DNA from: Marsupella aquatica
Lineage: Eukaryota > Marchantiophyta
DNA length: 64,000 nt
Reading direction: 5' to 3'
Assembly: GCA_973895155.1 (NCBI GenBank)
Contig: OZ316893.1
Span: 13,764,001-13,828,000 of the forward strand
Shown: positions 40,626 through 52,148 of the stretch, one piece after another
How positions within the stretch are numbered: the stretch's first letter is position 1
Layout of the letters: every line of letters starts with the position of its first letter
The notes under the pieces: generated by a model
What the model saw: only the letters and a program-made list of their open reading frames with translations
Database searches by the model: none
What the model was told of the DNA's origin: nothing
Translations under genes and position numbers: made by a program

Positions 40626-43600
40626 GACTATATGAAATGTCATATGGGGTGTATGGACATATGAGCTTGCATAGGTTCCCAGGGAACGCTTGGACTGGGC
40701 ATGAACAGTCTCCTCTTTTTGTACTCTCATCACCATCAAACCTATTTCAAGATGCAACACTTCATAGCTCCAACTTGATGATTAATGTCAAACTTAAATA
40801 ACCAAGGAGTCCTCAAACTATTTTTGAGAGATATTTGGGTAGCTAAGAATGGAATTCTAAGGTTGGACAATGGGATCTCCCATGCCCTTAAGCTAGGATA
40901 GAATCCCAAAGTGCTCTTTGCCTGTCAGTAAATCTTGGGGACTCTAAATTTGTGCCGTTCTAGTCAAATTTTACATTTCCAATTATCCATTGGAAACTTT
41001 GAATTCCGTCCAATGAAATTGGTTGGGATGGAGAGCCCATCCAAGCTTATAACTCACCTTGAATGAGTGTGTTTGAACCTCAAGAATTGCATCCAGGTCA
41101 ATTAGTGATGCTAGCTCGTTGTCAATCCCAATGTTTGGATTTACATAGTAATCTTCATAGCATTGTGGTGAAAATTATTACTCAACTATGCCAGTAGGAC
41201 ACCCAATCAACTGATACAACTAACAGGGTGTGACTAGTGAAAGAAAATATCCATCAGATCTGACAAAATGTGGATTTTTTTCTGAGAATATCTACCCTTC
41301 TTGATGTCTTGGACCGGACCTGGTCAGAAACTGTGCACAGGTGATTGTTAGATTTGCTTTCACTTGCATTGATCACTTACTAACTCCATCAAGTTTGCTG
41401 GCCAAATAAATTGTTTGTTGTCCTTACAGATCTCCACCGGTCTGGTGGCCGACGGTCCCAAACAATAGAAATAGAGGTGCATGTAAGGGCATGGAGATGG
41501 CAATGTCTCTATCGACAGCCCACAACCTCACCAAACCACCCTAAACCCTAAACTGAACTCCATTCCTCAAATTGTGTGTGTGCGGCTTTGAATGTACTAT
41601 ACAAATGGATTTGGATGTGGCTTTTCTGCAGCTACTGACAATGGAGGTGGTTTGGCAACCACCTTTATTTCTAAAACTGACGGCAACAGTTTAGATTAGA
41701 AAGTGGATTCATTCTGATTAATTTTAGATGTGGGTTACCGGTGAGGACTGGGCAATTGCCAAATTTCTCTCCCTCTTGTTCATTTGGCTACTAGTGACTG
41801 AAAAGGAGCACAGGTGGAGATGCGTTTATGTGCCCTAAAAGCCTCTTACAGTACAACTGGAAATTTTATTTTTATTATGAAGGGACCCAACAGGTAAGGC
41901 TTCATTGCACAAAAAGAATCCACTGGGGTTTACAAAGCCTATGACTGGACCCTGCTGTCAGGTGAGGCAGAAACTCAGCAAACAACAGTGTCCTCCAGTT
42001 CTAAAAGGTAAAGCCAATGAAGAGACCACAGGGCAAGCATTCTTCAGTCACAGAAAATGGACTCTCAAAGTACACAAAGAGCTGTGACCAGAAAATTAGA
42101 ACAAAAGAACATAGTCCCAGCAGAACAAATTTTCCCTTTCCCATCCTTCTAGTTTAGTTGCAAATGGCCAAGGCCCTTTCCCATCTATCGAATTCGAGTG
42201 CGAATGGTGAGGCTGCTGGTTTTAGGTCTTAGACAAGTTCCTCTTTGTGGTCCTCCTATGCAATTTACTCCTGAGTTTTTCCAGGCTATTCAGTTACTCA
42301 GTAGGGTTTTAGTTCTTTTGCCAGTATCGGGGACACTCAGGCTTTTTGGCTTGTTATCTTCCTGGGGTTTTCCCTTGTTTTCTCCCCTTTGTTGTGTTTC
42401 TGGTTTGTGGATCCTGTCTCCTTGGTTGGCACTTTCTGGTCTATGGAGTGTGATAAATAGCGCAAAGAATGCACCAAGTCCAAAGAATGCACTAAACCCT
42501 GGTGACAAACTGACTCAACTTATGCCCAAACAGTGGGAATACGATAAGACCCAGGTCCTTCCTTATCTTTACTTGCATCAACCATTTTACTAGAAGAGGG
42601 TACAGATTTCATCTTAACTATCTCCCCCATTCCCCTAAAGAATGGGGAACAAAAGGCAGAGAGAAGCAAAGTGTCTCACTCCATTTCTCCAGCTTTTCCC
42701 TCTTCTGGACTCCCCAGCTATCTCAATCCTTCTTTGAGTAAGACGAGCCTGAATGGGCATTCTTTGAATCTTAATTGAAAAATGATGACATGAAAAATCA
42801 TTCTGCTTTGTTATCCACATATACTTTGATGGGGCCCTAGAGTCATGGTCTAGAGGTTTTCACCCTAGAATCCTAGACTTCAACTCTAGGTTTGCATTGC
42901 AATTTGTTAGTAAGATGGGAGCTATCATTTGGGCTGCTAAATGGTCACAAACTTTCGTTTGACGTGGGGGTTTCCATGCTCTCACTTTTGACGTGGTCCT
43001 TTCCACTAACAATCTCCCCAACACCGTGTTTTTGCCCACGATATCTTCTTAAGGCGGTAACACATTTCTGTAGATATAAATTAAATTGAAGCCAACCGTA
43101 TCAAGAGTATCCATCCAATTCTCACCTTCAGAACCAGGGAATCGTCAGGTTCTTTCCTAGCCCAACTTGGTGGAACTTTTCCTTCTTCAGAACTACGGAC
43201 AATTTCATGAGTCTCTTACGAGCTCAAACTTTGTGAATTGTACATGGCTGCTCGTTTGAACACATCGTGGATCGACCCTGTGTGTAAAACGAGTACAAAA
43301 AACAAATTTCCTTTCCACTCAGCCAGAAACCTCTCAAGTGTTCCACTTTCGCTTGCAGGTTTCAACTTGACTAGAAACAGCCGTTGAACAGGAACGGCTG
43401 TTGCTAATCGAGAGAAATTGTAGTCACCCCTGCAAATTCAGAAAGACTTGAAACTACCCTGCAAGCGGTGAACTCGTGAGGACCAGCACTAACAATTTTC
43501 GACAATTCACTGTGTGCGGCGATAAGACCAGCTCAGTACCTCATATCACAAAGATATCCAAGGCCTTATCCAACACCATTGTATAGTTAACACTGGCTCC

Positions 43601-43691
43601 CATAAATATCTTCATAAGACAAACATCCATTCGGCTTCCTTGTTGTCTCATTGTGGTTAAGAAACCAGTTCCACACATCAACCACCCTCTC

Positions 43692-43695
<4 letters not shown>
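40626..43695. other. Intergenic DNA, no gene recognised
   Basis: A 131-codon hydrophobic ORF at 42198-42593 starts in AT- and T-rich DNA and has no recognisable domain. The remainder shows only short ORFs. Confidence 0.35.

Positions 43696-43737
<42 letters not shown>
43696..43737 (+). repeat. (CT)n microsatellite
   Basis: About 21 uninterrupted CT dinucleotides lie upstream of a possible small exon and 3' of the endosulfine gene. Confidence 0.95.
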
Positions 43738-43739
<2 letters not shown>

Positions 43740-43881
43740 CCTTTCTACAAACTTTTCCTACTCTGTGCAAACCTGCAAGAAAGGATGTTTTGCACCCTTG
43801 TCGCTGAAATTATTATAACATCAGGAACATATGAAGAATCTATGTCAATTCTGCTGTCCATGCTGAGCTAGTTCGGTGTAG

Positions 43882-44080
43882 ATTCACCCTCAGCTGCAGA
43901 ACCTGGCTCCCCTTCTGCAAATCAAAATTGGGCACAAACATCATCAGCTCCAATTCTACCCACTGCTCGTTTTATATCACAGACTGGATTCCAAAGGACA
44001 ACATCGAATAATTATGCTCATACTTCGGGGTCGACAAGGGTTGACATGGTGAAATCCGCCATCCCAGACTGCTCGCTCAG
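43882..44080 (+). other. Possible internal exon of an unrecognised plus-strand gene
   Basis: A 199-bp stretch is preceded by GGTGTAG (acceptor-like) and followed by a strong donor, CTCAG then GTGAGTA. It keeps one frame open for 66 codons (SPSAAEPGSPSANQNWAQTS to VDMVKSAIPDCSLR). I recognise no domain, and neighbouring exons are not evident. It may be chance. Confidence 0.25.
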
Positions 44081-44497
44081 GTGAGTATACTTTGCTGACT
44101 ACAGTCGTATTGCCAGAATTCCATGATGCAAGGTGTCCGTTATGGGTTAACCTTTACATTTTGTTTAACATACTCCAGCTAAAATGAATCTTTGGTATCA
44201 TCCGCATTGTGGCCCGTGAGATCCAGTGTGGGACACGTTTCCTGGAACCTCAGCTTTGCCTGGCTTGACTTATCTTTTGCCTTTGCGAACCTTTAGAGGA
44301 GTGCAGACCTTTACGGCAATCACTGGTTGCATAGCAATGTACCCTAGTCCTTGAAGTCAGCTCTGACTTAAAAGTTTGTAAAATGATTAACCTGGTGAGA
44401 ACAGTGTAGAACCAGACATTCTACTGTTTTAGTAACCCTCAGCATGCAAGCAGCTGGAGAATGGGTGACAAGTCGCTTACTTTCCAGTCAACCATTC

Positions 44498-46172
44498 TTA
44501 CCTTCTCCATCGGGAGCAACGTAAGACGACCGTCTTGCTGGGAGCGGTTGATGTGGAGTTGGCTACCATACAAAAGAAGGTCAGCAATATGCCCCAGAAC
44601 TGCTCAAAGCAACTCCTATAAGCGTCCTACTGGTCAGGTTAGAAACATCCCTCTCATTTGCATATATAGAACACATAATGTCAGTCGGAAGAGAGAATAA
44701 CAGCTATGGTATTGAATCATTCCATTACAGAGGTTTCGACAACAAGGATATGCAGCAAATTTGCAGAAACCGGCAATAAATCGGACAAGGCATTTCTCTG
44801 CAGTAGCTAACCTGCAACTTGGGTCGGAGAGCTTCCATTGAGCTCCGCGGTTTGGCACCGCTAAGGAGGGGGTTTGGAGGTGCTCCTTGCTGTACATGAT
44901 CAGGCAAGATGAGAAATTCAGTAACAACTGGCTTGTCAGCCATCAATCTAAGTGTCCTGTAAGTGTAGATAGATAGCTCATTCTGCCGGAAGATGCACTG
45001 AGACTCTAGATAGACTCTCCTCTCTAGCATTTGACTTTCGAGTCAACTCTCACTTCCATGGCCCTATTAAGTTCCGGTCACAGGATCTCCATTCTTTCTT
45101 TCTCGCTGTCGTTCTCTAGGTTATTCAGTGAAGGACTTATCGGGGCGGTTCCTGCAACGACAAGCTTCATACCCTGCAGGAATTCAGAGCAGCCTGATCC
45201 GGAGTGCTGTGCTAACCTTCCCTAGAGCCCAGTCTGCAGAATCAAAAAAGGCACGCTCGTGATCCTGCACAAAGACATATCCAGGAAAACACCACATTAT
45301 CGAACTGTAATAACGCTCAGTAAAACGGAAGCGACAGTGGCAGGAAGTGACGTCTAAAGTAGCTATACAAATACCGGCTCCTAGTGGGAAGTATTAAATT
45401 TATATAATTCAACGCGCCACGAAACTAGCCCATAACACGTAAACCCTTGCTGTCACTGTACATTTGCAAGAGCAATACCTTTGAAATTAGAGGTGGCTTT
45501 TTCGGAATTCGACCGCCATACTTCTTCTTCAGCATGGCCTCCTTCAATGGCAAAACAAGGACGAATAATGAGACCTGATTACCGATAATATCCAAACATC
45601 TGAATACTGTACGTTTTCTGACTACAAAGCCGGGAAGAAGAATTGCAAACTCAGACATACGGCCGGGAAGAAGAATTGCAACTTGGAAAGCTATCCAATT
45701 CGCCACCATTCGACCAATTGATTTCAATCCCCAAAAATGGTCCACATAATATTATTGAGACGGATGGGAGATGATAATCATATTCTCGACAGCTTATGCA
45801 GACCTCGCCTTACAATCTCATAATCTAATGCTCTGATACCGAACTTTTAGCCATACACAACAACACAGTCCCCCCAACGCGCACACAGATCCTTTCAAAC
45901 AAAAATACGAAAAAGCTGAATCAGGAGGTATCCAAATCAATCATACCGTTCATAACCTTTAAATTTGAGACAACAACCCGTTGGTCCGGATCTCAGATGG
46001 CCCAATTCGGAGGAGCAGATTCCATATAATCGCAATGAGAGGACCATATAGCAAATAGCATAAGAATCAGAGATTGCACCTAAAAGGGTACCTGCTCTTG
46101 CGGTGTGGGCGACATTTCCTCATCTTCGGAGCGGTGAGCCTCCTGACCACTCCCGGCACCACCGCCAGACAT
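44498..46172 (-). CDS. Endosulfine/ARPP19-family protein (PP2A regulator); last exon tentative
   Basis: Four exons are well supported (descending): 46172-46092, 45541-45479, 45264-45217 and 44889-44812, all in phase. They encode MSGGGAGSGQEAHRSEDEEM (1-20), KKKYGGRIPKKPPLISK (32-48), DHERAFFDSADWALGK (49-64) and MEALRPKLQ (82-90). FDSADW with Ser57 is the hallmark of endosulfines: in animals and yeast this serine is phosphorylated by Greatwall or Rim15 and the protein then inhibits PP2A-B55. Between FDSADW and the conserved EALRPKLQ lies a longer linker than in Arabidopsis (PPNPLLSGAKPRSS). The C-terminal exon is uncertain. An acceptor at 44627 gives a 42-residue tail beginning DAYRSC and stopping at 44498; an acceptor two bases earlier would place a stop codon directly after Gln90. 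No Arg-rich tail like that of angiosperm relatives was found. Confidence 0.85.
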
Positions 46173-46917
46173 AGGATTGAAGTTTAATCAACCACTTTCT
46201 GAACAGCTCAGTGACGCAGAGATCACGAGGCAGGCGAGCGATTGGGTGATCAGCTAGATCTTCAAAAGTGTTGCCTGCCCGCAAAACCGAAATTATCAAA
46301 AAAGTAAATTCCCGAACGAAGGTGAGGGCTCTCCCGAACGAAATTGTCGTCTCGCCGGCCGCAGGGCCCTTGTCCGCAGGGACAGGGGCAGGGAAAGAAA
46401 CCGGGAGAGATTATGCAAATTCTTAAATTCTTTCCAATTGCTTGATCGACGGCGATGACCGAGAACTCCGGTTCCCCAAAGACGTGCGAGTAAACTGCAA
46501 CCCTAAACTGCATATGCCATCAATGCAAAACAAATTCCAGCAATTTAGATGTCAAATTTCGAGGATCACAGAATGCTGTGCACAGCTAGTGTGCGTAAGG
46601 GAAAGATTTCCTTGCGCAGCTTGAGAAAATGCTTAACATAGCAGTGGCAAACGAAATGAACGAGACAGAGTCTTAGTAGAGCTAACAAAATGCTGCAGAG
46701 GAGCTCCAACAAAATGCTTAAACCTGGTTGCGAACAAATTGGACAACTTGGAGGACCCAAACGAGCGCTCCCGAAGACTGAGCGAGTAATGCTAGCGCAC
46801 TGAATTAAGGAACATACTCTTGTTGCGTGCTCTGATCTTCGAGGGGAGGGATCGAAGCCTCGATATTACGCACTAGTAGTCTTTCAACCTCTCTAGGCTT
46901 CTCCGCCTTTCTATTTG
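46173..46917 (-). promoter_or_regulatory. Upstream region of the endosulfine gene
   Basis: Presumed promoter and 5' leader of the minus-strand gene. Short overlapping ORFs only; no clear regulatory motif. Confidence 0.3.
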
Positions 46918-48010
46918 GTGAGCTTTACTACAGTCGAATGGCACTTTTCTTTGTCTTAATATATACTTCACCACTCTTTTTAGTTTATTGGTACAAGAAT
47001 TTGCCATCTTTCTCACTCTTCTTTGTTTTAAACAGTCTTGGTATGTACAGTAATTTTAGTTGTTTATTATTGCAGTTTGCCATCTTTTTCACTCGTCTTC
47101 TCTTTGTCTCAATATATACTTCACCACTCTTTTTAGTTTATTGTCACAATAATTTGCCATCTTTCCCACGCTTCTTTGTTTAAACAGTCTTGGTATGTAT
47201 GGTAATTTTAGTTTATTATTGCAGTTTATTATTGCAGTTTGTCATTTTTTCACTCTTCTTCTCTTTGTTGAGCTTTACTAGAATGGCACTTTTATTCTTG
47301 TCGATATATACTCGACTACTCTTTTTAGATTATTGGTACAACCATTTGCCATCTTTCTCACTCTTCTTTGTTTAAAACAGTCATTGTTTGATCATGTATA
47401 GTAATTTTAGTTTATTAATATTGCAGTTTGCCGTCTTTTTCACTCTTCTTCTTTCTCGTGAGCTTTACTAGAGTGGCACTTTTCTTTGTGTAAATATATA
47501 CTTTCACCACTCTTTTTAGTTTATTGGTACAATAGTTTGCCATCCTTCTCACTCTTCTTTGTTTAAACAGTCATTGATTAATCATGTACAGTAATTTTAG
47601 TTTATTAATATTGCAGTTTGCCATCTTTTTCACTCTTCTTCTTTCTCGTGAGCTTTACTAGAGTGGCACTTTTCTTTGTCTAAATATTTACTTCACCACT
47701 CTTTTTAGTTTATTAGTACAATTGTCTGCCATCCTTCTCACTCTTCTTTGTTTAAACACGTACAGTACTTTTGCAAGTCATTTTAGGTTATCACTATTGC
47801 AGTTTGCCCCACCTCTTTCACTCTTATTCTTTTTGGTGAGCTTTACTAGAGTGGCACTTTTCTTTGTTGAAATATATACTTCCCCACTCTTTTAGTTTGT
47901 TGGTACAATAGTTTGCCATCTTTCTCACTCTTCTTTGTTTAAACATGTACAGTACTTTGCCAGTTATTCTAGTTTATTACAATTTCAGTTTTGCTCTTCT
48001 TACTCTTCTT
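46918..48010 (+). repeat. Tandem array with units of about 190 bp
   Basis: AGCTTTACTA recurs at 46921, 47271, 47461, 47651 and 47839, so the later units are 188-190 bp. The first 350 bp hold two shorter, diverged units. Each contains GTGGCACTTTTCTTTGT, CACTCTTTTTAGTTTATTGG, TTTGCCATCTTTCTCACTCT and GTAATTTTAGTTTATT. Around six copies in all. T-rich on the plus strand and non-coding; ORFs over it are repeat artefacts. Confidence 0.85.
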
Positions 48011-50719
48011 ACTCAAATATATGCCTTGCGCTATTCTTTGTAGTTGATCACTAAACTAGTTTGCATCACTCCAATTGTGGAAATGTATATTTTGCAACTC
48101 TCAAATATTTATTACTAGTTGACCATTTTTTCCACATTGCTTCATAAGCAAAGTAACTCTACAGTAGTTAATTCCCTTCCGCCCTCTCCTAGTTGGCTGT
48201 CCCAATACCCTGTCCTCGATCCTTGGTTGAGGGTGATGAGGTGAATTTGGGGGCAGTGACAATAGTCCGATGATGAAAAATGTTAGGGTATTGACCGTTG
48301 GATCATTCCAACCAATCAGAGTTACTCTACTCAACCCGCAGTGGAAAAAGGTGGTGATGTAATAAATAAACTACAAAGAGTGGCATAGTATTTAATTCGA
48401 CAAATTTTCTTTTTTCTTTTTTTCCCTTTGCAAAGTTCTTTGGAGTTTGCTGTTTTTCCGCTTTGGACCTCTCTTTGATTTTTCTTCAGTGCAATTTTTT
48501 TTGGCCCTTTTTTGTAAACTTAAAGCTTGTATTTTAAATCTCACTTGCTTTTTGAGTCCTCTCGTCATTGGCCATGATTTCTTTTTAGCTACAAATTTGC
48601 ACTATATTCTTACCCAACAAATATTTGTGCCACCAACCACTACAAGGAAAAATGGTCTGAAGCAAGTTGTCACAGGTCTTCCTTGTTTAGGACACTGGTC
48701 GGTAGATCTGACCATCACGTGAAACTACAGAAGATTAATGGTATATATTATGTGTCAGCGATGGCTACCAGTAATATACTTTCGTTGCACCATTTTATAT
48801 TTTCCCCTTTTCCATTGTACCATCTTGACTCATCACCCTACCTAACATGGTCCAACACTTTAAAGAAACCTGGTTATGGCAGTGGCTGATGTTGTGTAGT
48901 TACTTCAGTTAATTGAGGGTATTGTTCCATTCGGTTAACCAAAGTCCAATCCCTGGAAATCCGAACGCCATAATTATTTCTTTATTACAATACCAAAGAA
49001 ACCATTGGAATATCCAATGCCCAAATTGAAAATAGATAGTTGTGACTGACATGAAACTTTAGTAAACCTTCAGCAAGGCAATGAGGTCAATGAGTCTTTT
49101 ATTATCAGGACTTCCTCTCATTGTACCTCTCTCTTCAAGTGTCTTCAGGGGCTAAAGGGCAACAACTTTACAAGGGTGCTAGATTTGTTCTCATCTGCCC
49201 CCATGCAAAATGGAGCAAAGCTTTTCTCAAGAGCTGTACTGCTCAGTACACTACCTTATGACGAAAGAGAAACCAACCCAACGACACCAATTTCATGCAA
49301 TTACTATTGGGGCACGTTGAGACAGTCACAGGGTTCCCACGGTCATTATAATTCCACCTGACTATTGGCCACAATTACAGTACATGATTATATGCTGTTC
49401 AGCAAGGAAAAAGGTAACAATTGAAAATACCAAAGGGAATTGTGCTTTCCCTTTCTCGGACAACGAAAAAAGACAGAAAGTACAATATGGCAGGTGTGGA
49501 GTTGCTAATCATTATGGGCATTTTTTGAATGGGCACTTCTAGAATTTGACTCGTGATGGACCGCCATATTTGCAAAATGATAGTATAGACTTTTGTAACT
49601 TGGATGTGCAACAAACCTTTTTTTTCTGGTCATATCATATCTACAATTATAATGAAGGATCTAGTATTTTTTTTGTCCTTTGTCCCAATACAGAAAAACT
49701 CTTGGGCGGGAAATATCCACAGCCATTAGATTCTTTTGGCTGTTTTCCCTGACCATTGAAGAAGGAAATGGGCACCCCTGACTCATGTGTGCTTCCCCAT
49801 AAATGTCCCGGCCCTCCTTGCACCGTGCAACGCATGAGCATAGGGCTCGTACTACATATTACACCCACTGGTGAAATGTGGCAAGAAACCAGACAACCAT
49901 CCAACAAGCGGCTTCTAACAAGCCCAAGCCCAAGAAGAGTTGATTCTGTTGGATATCAAGGGAGTTATTGAACTTCAAACTTTGTTGTTGAAAACATTTT
50001 CAAAAAGAGAAAGCTGTCAAGCAGTTAAAGTATAAAAGGTGTCATGGTCCATGGGAGGTACATGATTCATTGGCTTGGTCCATGGGTGCATCAGGTTTTG
50101 CACTACCAGGTTTGAATTTTTTTGCCACTTTGCAACTTCAAGTCACCAAAGTCTTCACCATTTTGGGCAAAATCAGGGTTTAGTTTTCAATTAGCTACTT
50201 TTCCATCTAGCCAGTGACCCCATTAGTTAGACCTGACAGTTATCCTTGGATCTAGGGAGATATAGGTGATAAAAATTGATCTAGGATCAGTAAAGAATAT
50301 TCTTAACATCTTCTCCTTCACACAAGGTGACATTTGCCACCTTGGCAAAAGAGAAAAAATCTTGAAAATTACCCTGGACAATTCAATATGAAACCAGGAG
50401 AGATACCTCCCAATGCAAGCACCATAGCCCCATAACTTTCCTGCTTGTGTACATAATTTGTGCACATTGTATACACAACACAAACAAGATATATTTGAAA
50501 TTCAAGTGTGTTGACCCTTTATAGAACCCATTGGGAACCACTTTTGTTTCTCATTGTGTTTTCATTTCATTGGCATTTTCTTGTTCAGTCTGCTTCCTGC
50601 TACCGTGAAGAAGTGTGAATTGCAAAGAAGGACCATCCAGACCATATCATTAAGACTTAGGTCTGCAATTTCTCCACTGTTGTCTCCTGGCCCCAATTTT
50701 TTATGGAATTATGTGTCAC
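48011..50719. other. Intergenic DNA, no gene recognised
   Basis: AT-rich sequence with short ORFs only and no convincing repeats. Confidence 0.3.
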
Positions 50720-51330
50720 GGGTTGTAGGCAAAACATGTACACTCCTTGGCCTTACAAATTATGCCCTGCAGCAAAGCCACTTAGCCCAAATGGACAAAG
50801 CATAATGTCTGCCTGGGGTTCATGATCTCAAAACTCACATTTATATAAAAATCACTCCCGGGCCTTACAAGCACACTCATTGGAGAAGCCAGCCCAAATA
50901 AACAAAAGCAAGTCTGCCTGGTATACATGTTGGACAAAACATTCAGAGTTCACATAAGGAAAACCTTATTGCTCACAGGCCTTGCAAAGAAGCACAACTC
51001 TGAATAAGAGTTTTTTTGGATGGAGATCTGTGATGGAATGATTTACAATGTGCACAATGTATCCATTTGGACAGGCAGTTGGACACCCAACCCTCATAGA
51101 CACTCATGGACAAATGAACTCTTGTGTTATAAGAATTTCAAAATCAAGTTATGAGAATTCTGACACAAAATCCTGACAGGGTGGGCTGGACATCCGTTGT
51201 GAAAGGAAAGAAACTCTTTCGGTCCATTGAGAGAGAAGGTCTCTCAAGGATCGATGTCCACTAGGTGTATCTCTTATGAAACCAGTTGATGTGAAGGCCA
51301 GTCTTAAAGAACTATAACCATAGCAACTCA
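50720..51330 (-). repeat. Repeat family R31, copy 2 (inverted)
   Basis: On the plus strand GGCCTTACAA or GGCCTTGCAA recurs near 50750, 50860 and 50980, so modules are 110-120 bp. GTATACATGTTGGACAAAAC and CCAGCCCAAATAAACAAAAG are the reverse complements of the module seen near 31276. Near 51055-51180, ATGTATCCATTTGGACA and TTCTGACACAAAATCCTGAC match the leading part of copy 1. The two copies lie 20 kb apart in opposite orientation. Confidence 0.65.
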
Positions 51331-51379
51331 AAAGAAAATGCTGGGCTCTGGGACACCCCTCCTCTCCCTCTCTCAGTCA

Positions 51380-52148
51380 CTTTTCATGGTATTACAAATG
51401 GGTCTCCAAGGCAAAAATAATCAAAGGAAATGGAAATGAGAGCTAACCAAGTGATGAACATGGGAATTCGTGGCTATCATTCATCTGTCTCCTGTCTCTT
51501 TTTATGACATTAAACCACCACTGTCCATCAGGTTGTTAGGGGAGGACAACAAGTTTGGGGAGTACAAAATAGACCAGGTTTTGCTTGGGGGACAGTGGCG
51601 CTTTAAAGGTGGATTGCTATTGTTAAATTAATCAAAGAAAAATGGAAAAGAGAGCTCACATGGTATTTGTAGTTATGACTCATCTGTATTCCGTCTCTTT
51701 TTTATGGCATTAAAGATGGATTTCCAGTGTAAAAATAATCAAAGGAAGGCGGAACAAGAGCTCACCGAGTGATGCACATGGTAGTAATAGTTATGATTCA
51801 TCTGTATTCTGTTTCTTTTCATGGCATTAAAAATGGATCTCCAAGGCAAAACTACTCGACGCTAGATTGAAATGAGAGCTCACCCAGATGCAACGGTAAT
51901 CGAAGTCATGACTCGTCTGCATTCTGTCTCGTTTTATGGCATTAAAGATAGATTTACAAGGTCAAGATAATCAAAGGAAATTGTAAATGAGAGCTCACCG
52001 AGTGATGCGCATGGTAGTAATAGCAATGATTCCTTTGTATTCTGTCTATTTTGGTAGCATTAAAAATGGATTTCCAAGGGAGGAATAATCAAAGAAAGCT
52101 GGAAACAAGAACTCACCGAGTGCTGCACATGGTATTAATAGTTATGAT
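51380..52148 (+). repeat. Tandem array with units of about 117 bp
   Basis: Unit junctions of the type TCATCTGTATTCTGTCTC fall near 51480, 51680, 51798, 51913 and 52031. Each unit has TGGCATTAAAGATGGATTTC, AATAATCAAAGGAAA and GAGCTCACCGAGTGATGCAC. Spacing between the later units is 115-118 bp; one early unit is enlarged by an insertion. On the minus strand every unit reads CACTCG followed by GTGAGC, a good splice-donor match. Confidence 0.8.

Noticed and set aside
42198-42593. 131-codon hydrophobic plus-strand ORF
   Set aside because: Hydrophobicity follows from T-rich DNA; no homology recognised and no gene context.
44041-44100. Alternative last exon for the endosulfine gene on the minus strand
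   Set aside because: The only candidate acceptor there lacks a pyrimidine tract and the resulting tail does not resemble the family.
46918-48010. CRISPR-like regular array
   Set aside because: Units are contiguous and about 190 bp with no repeat-spacer pattern, in a plant genome.
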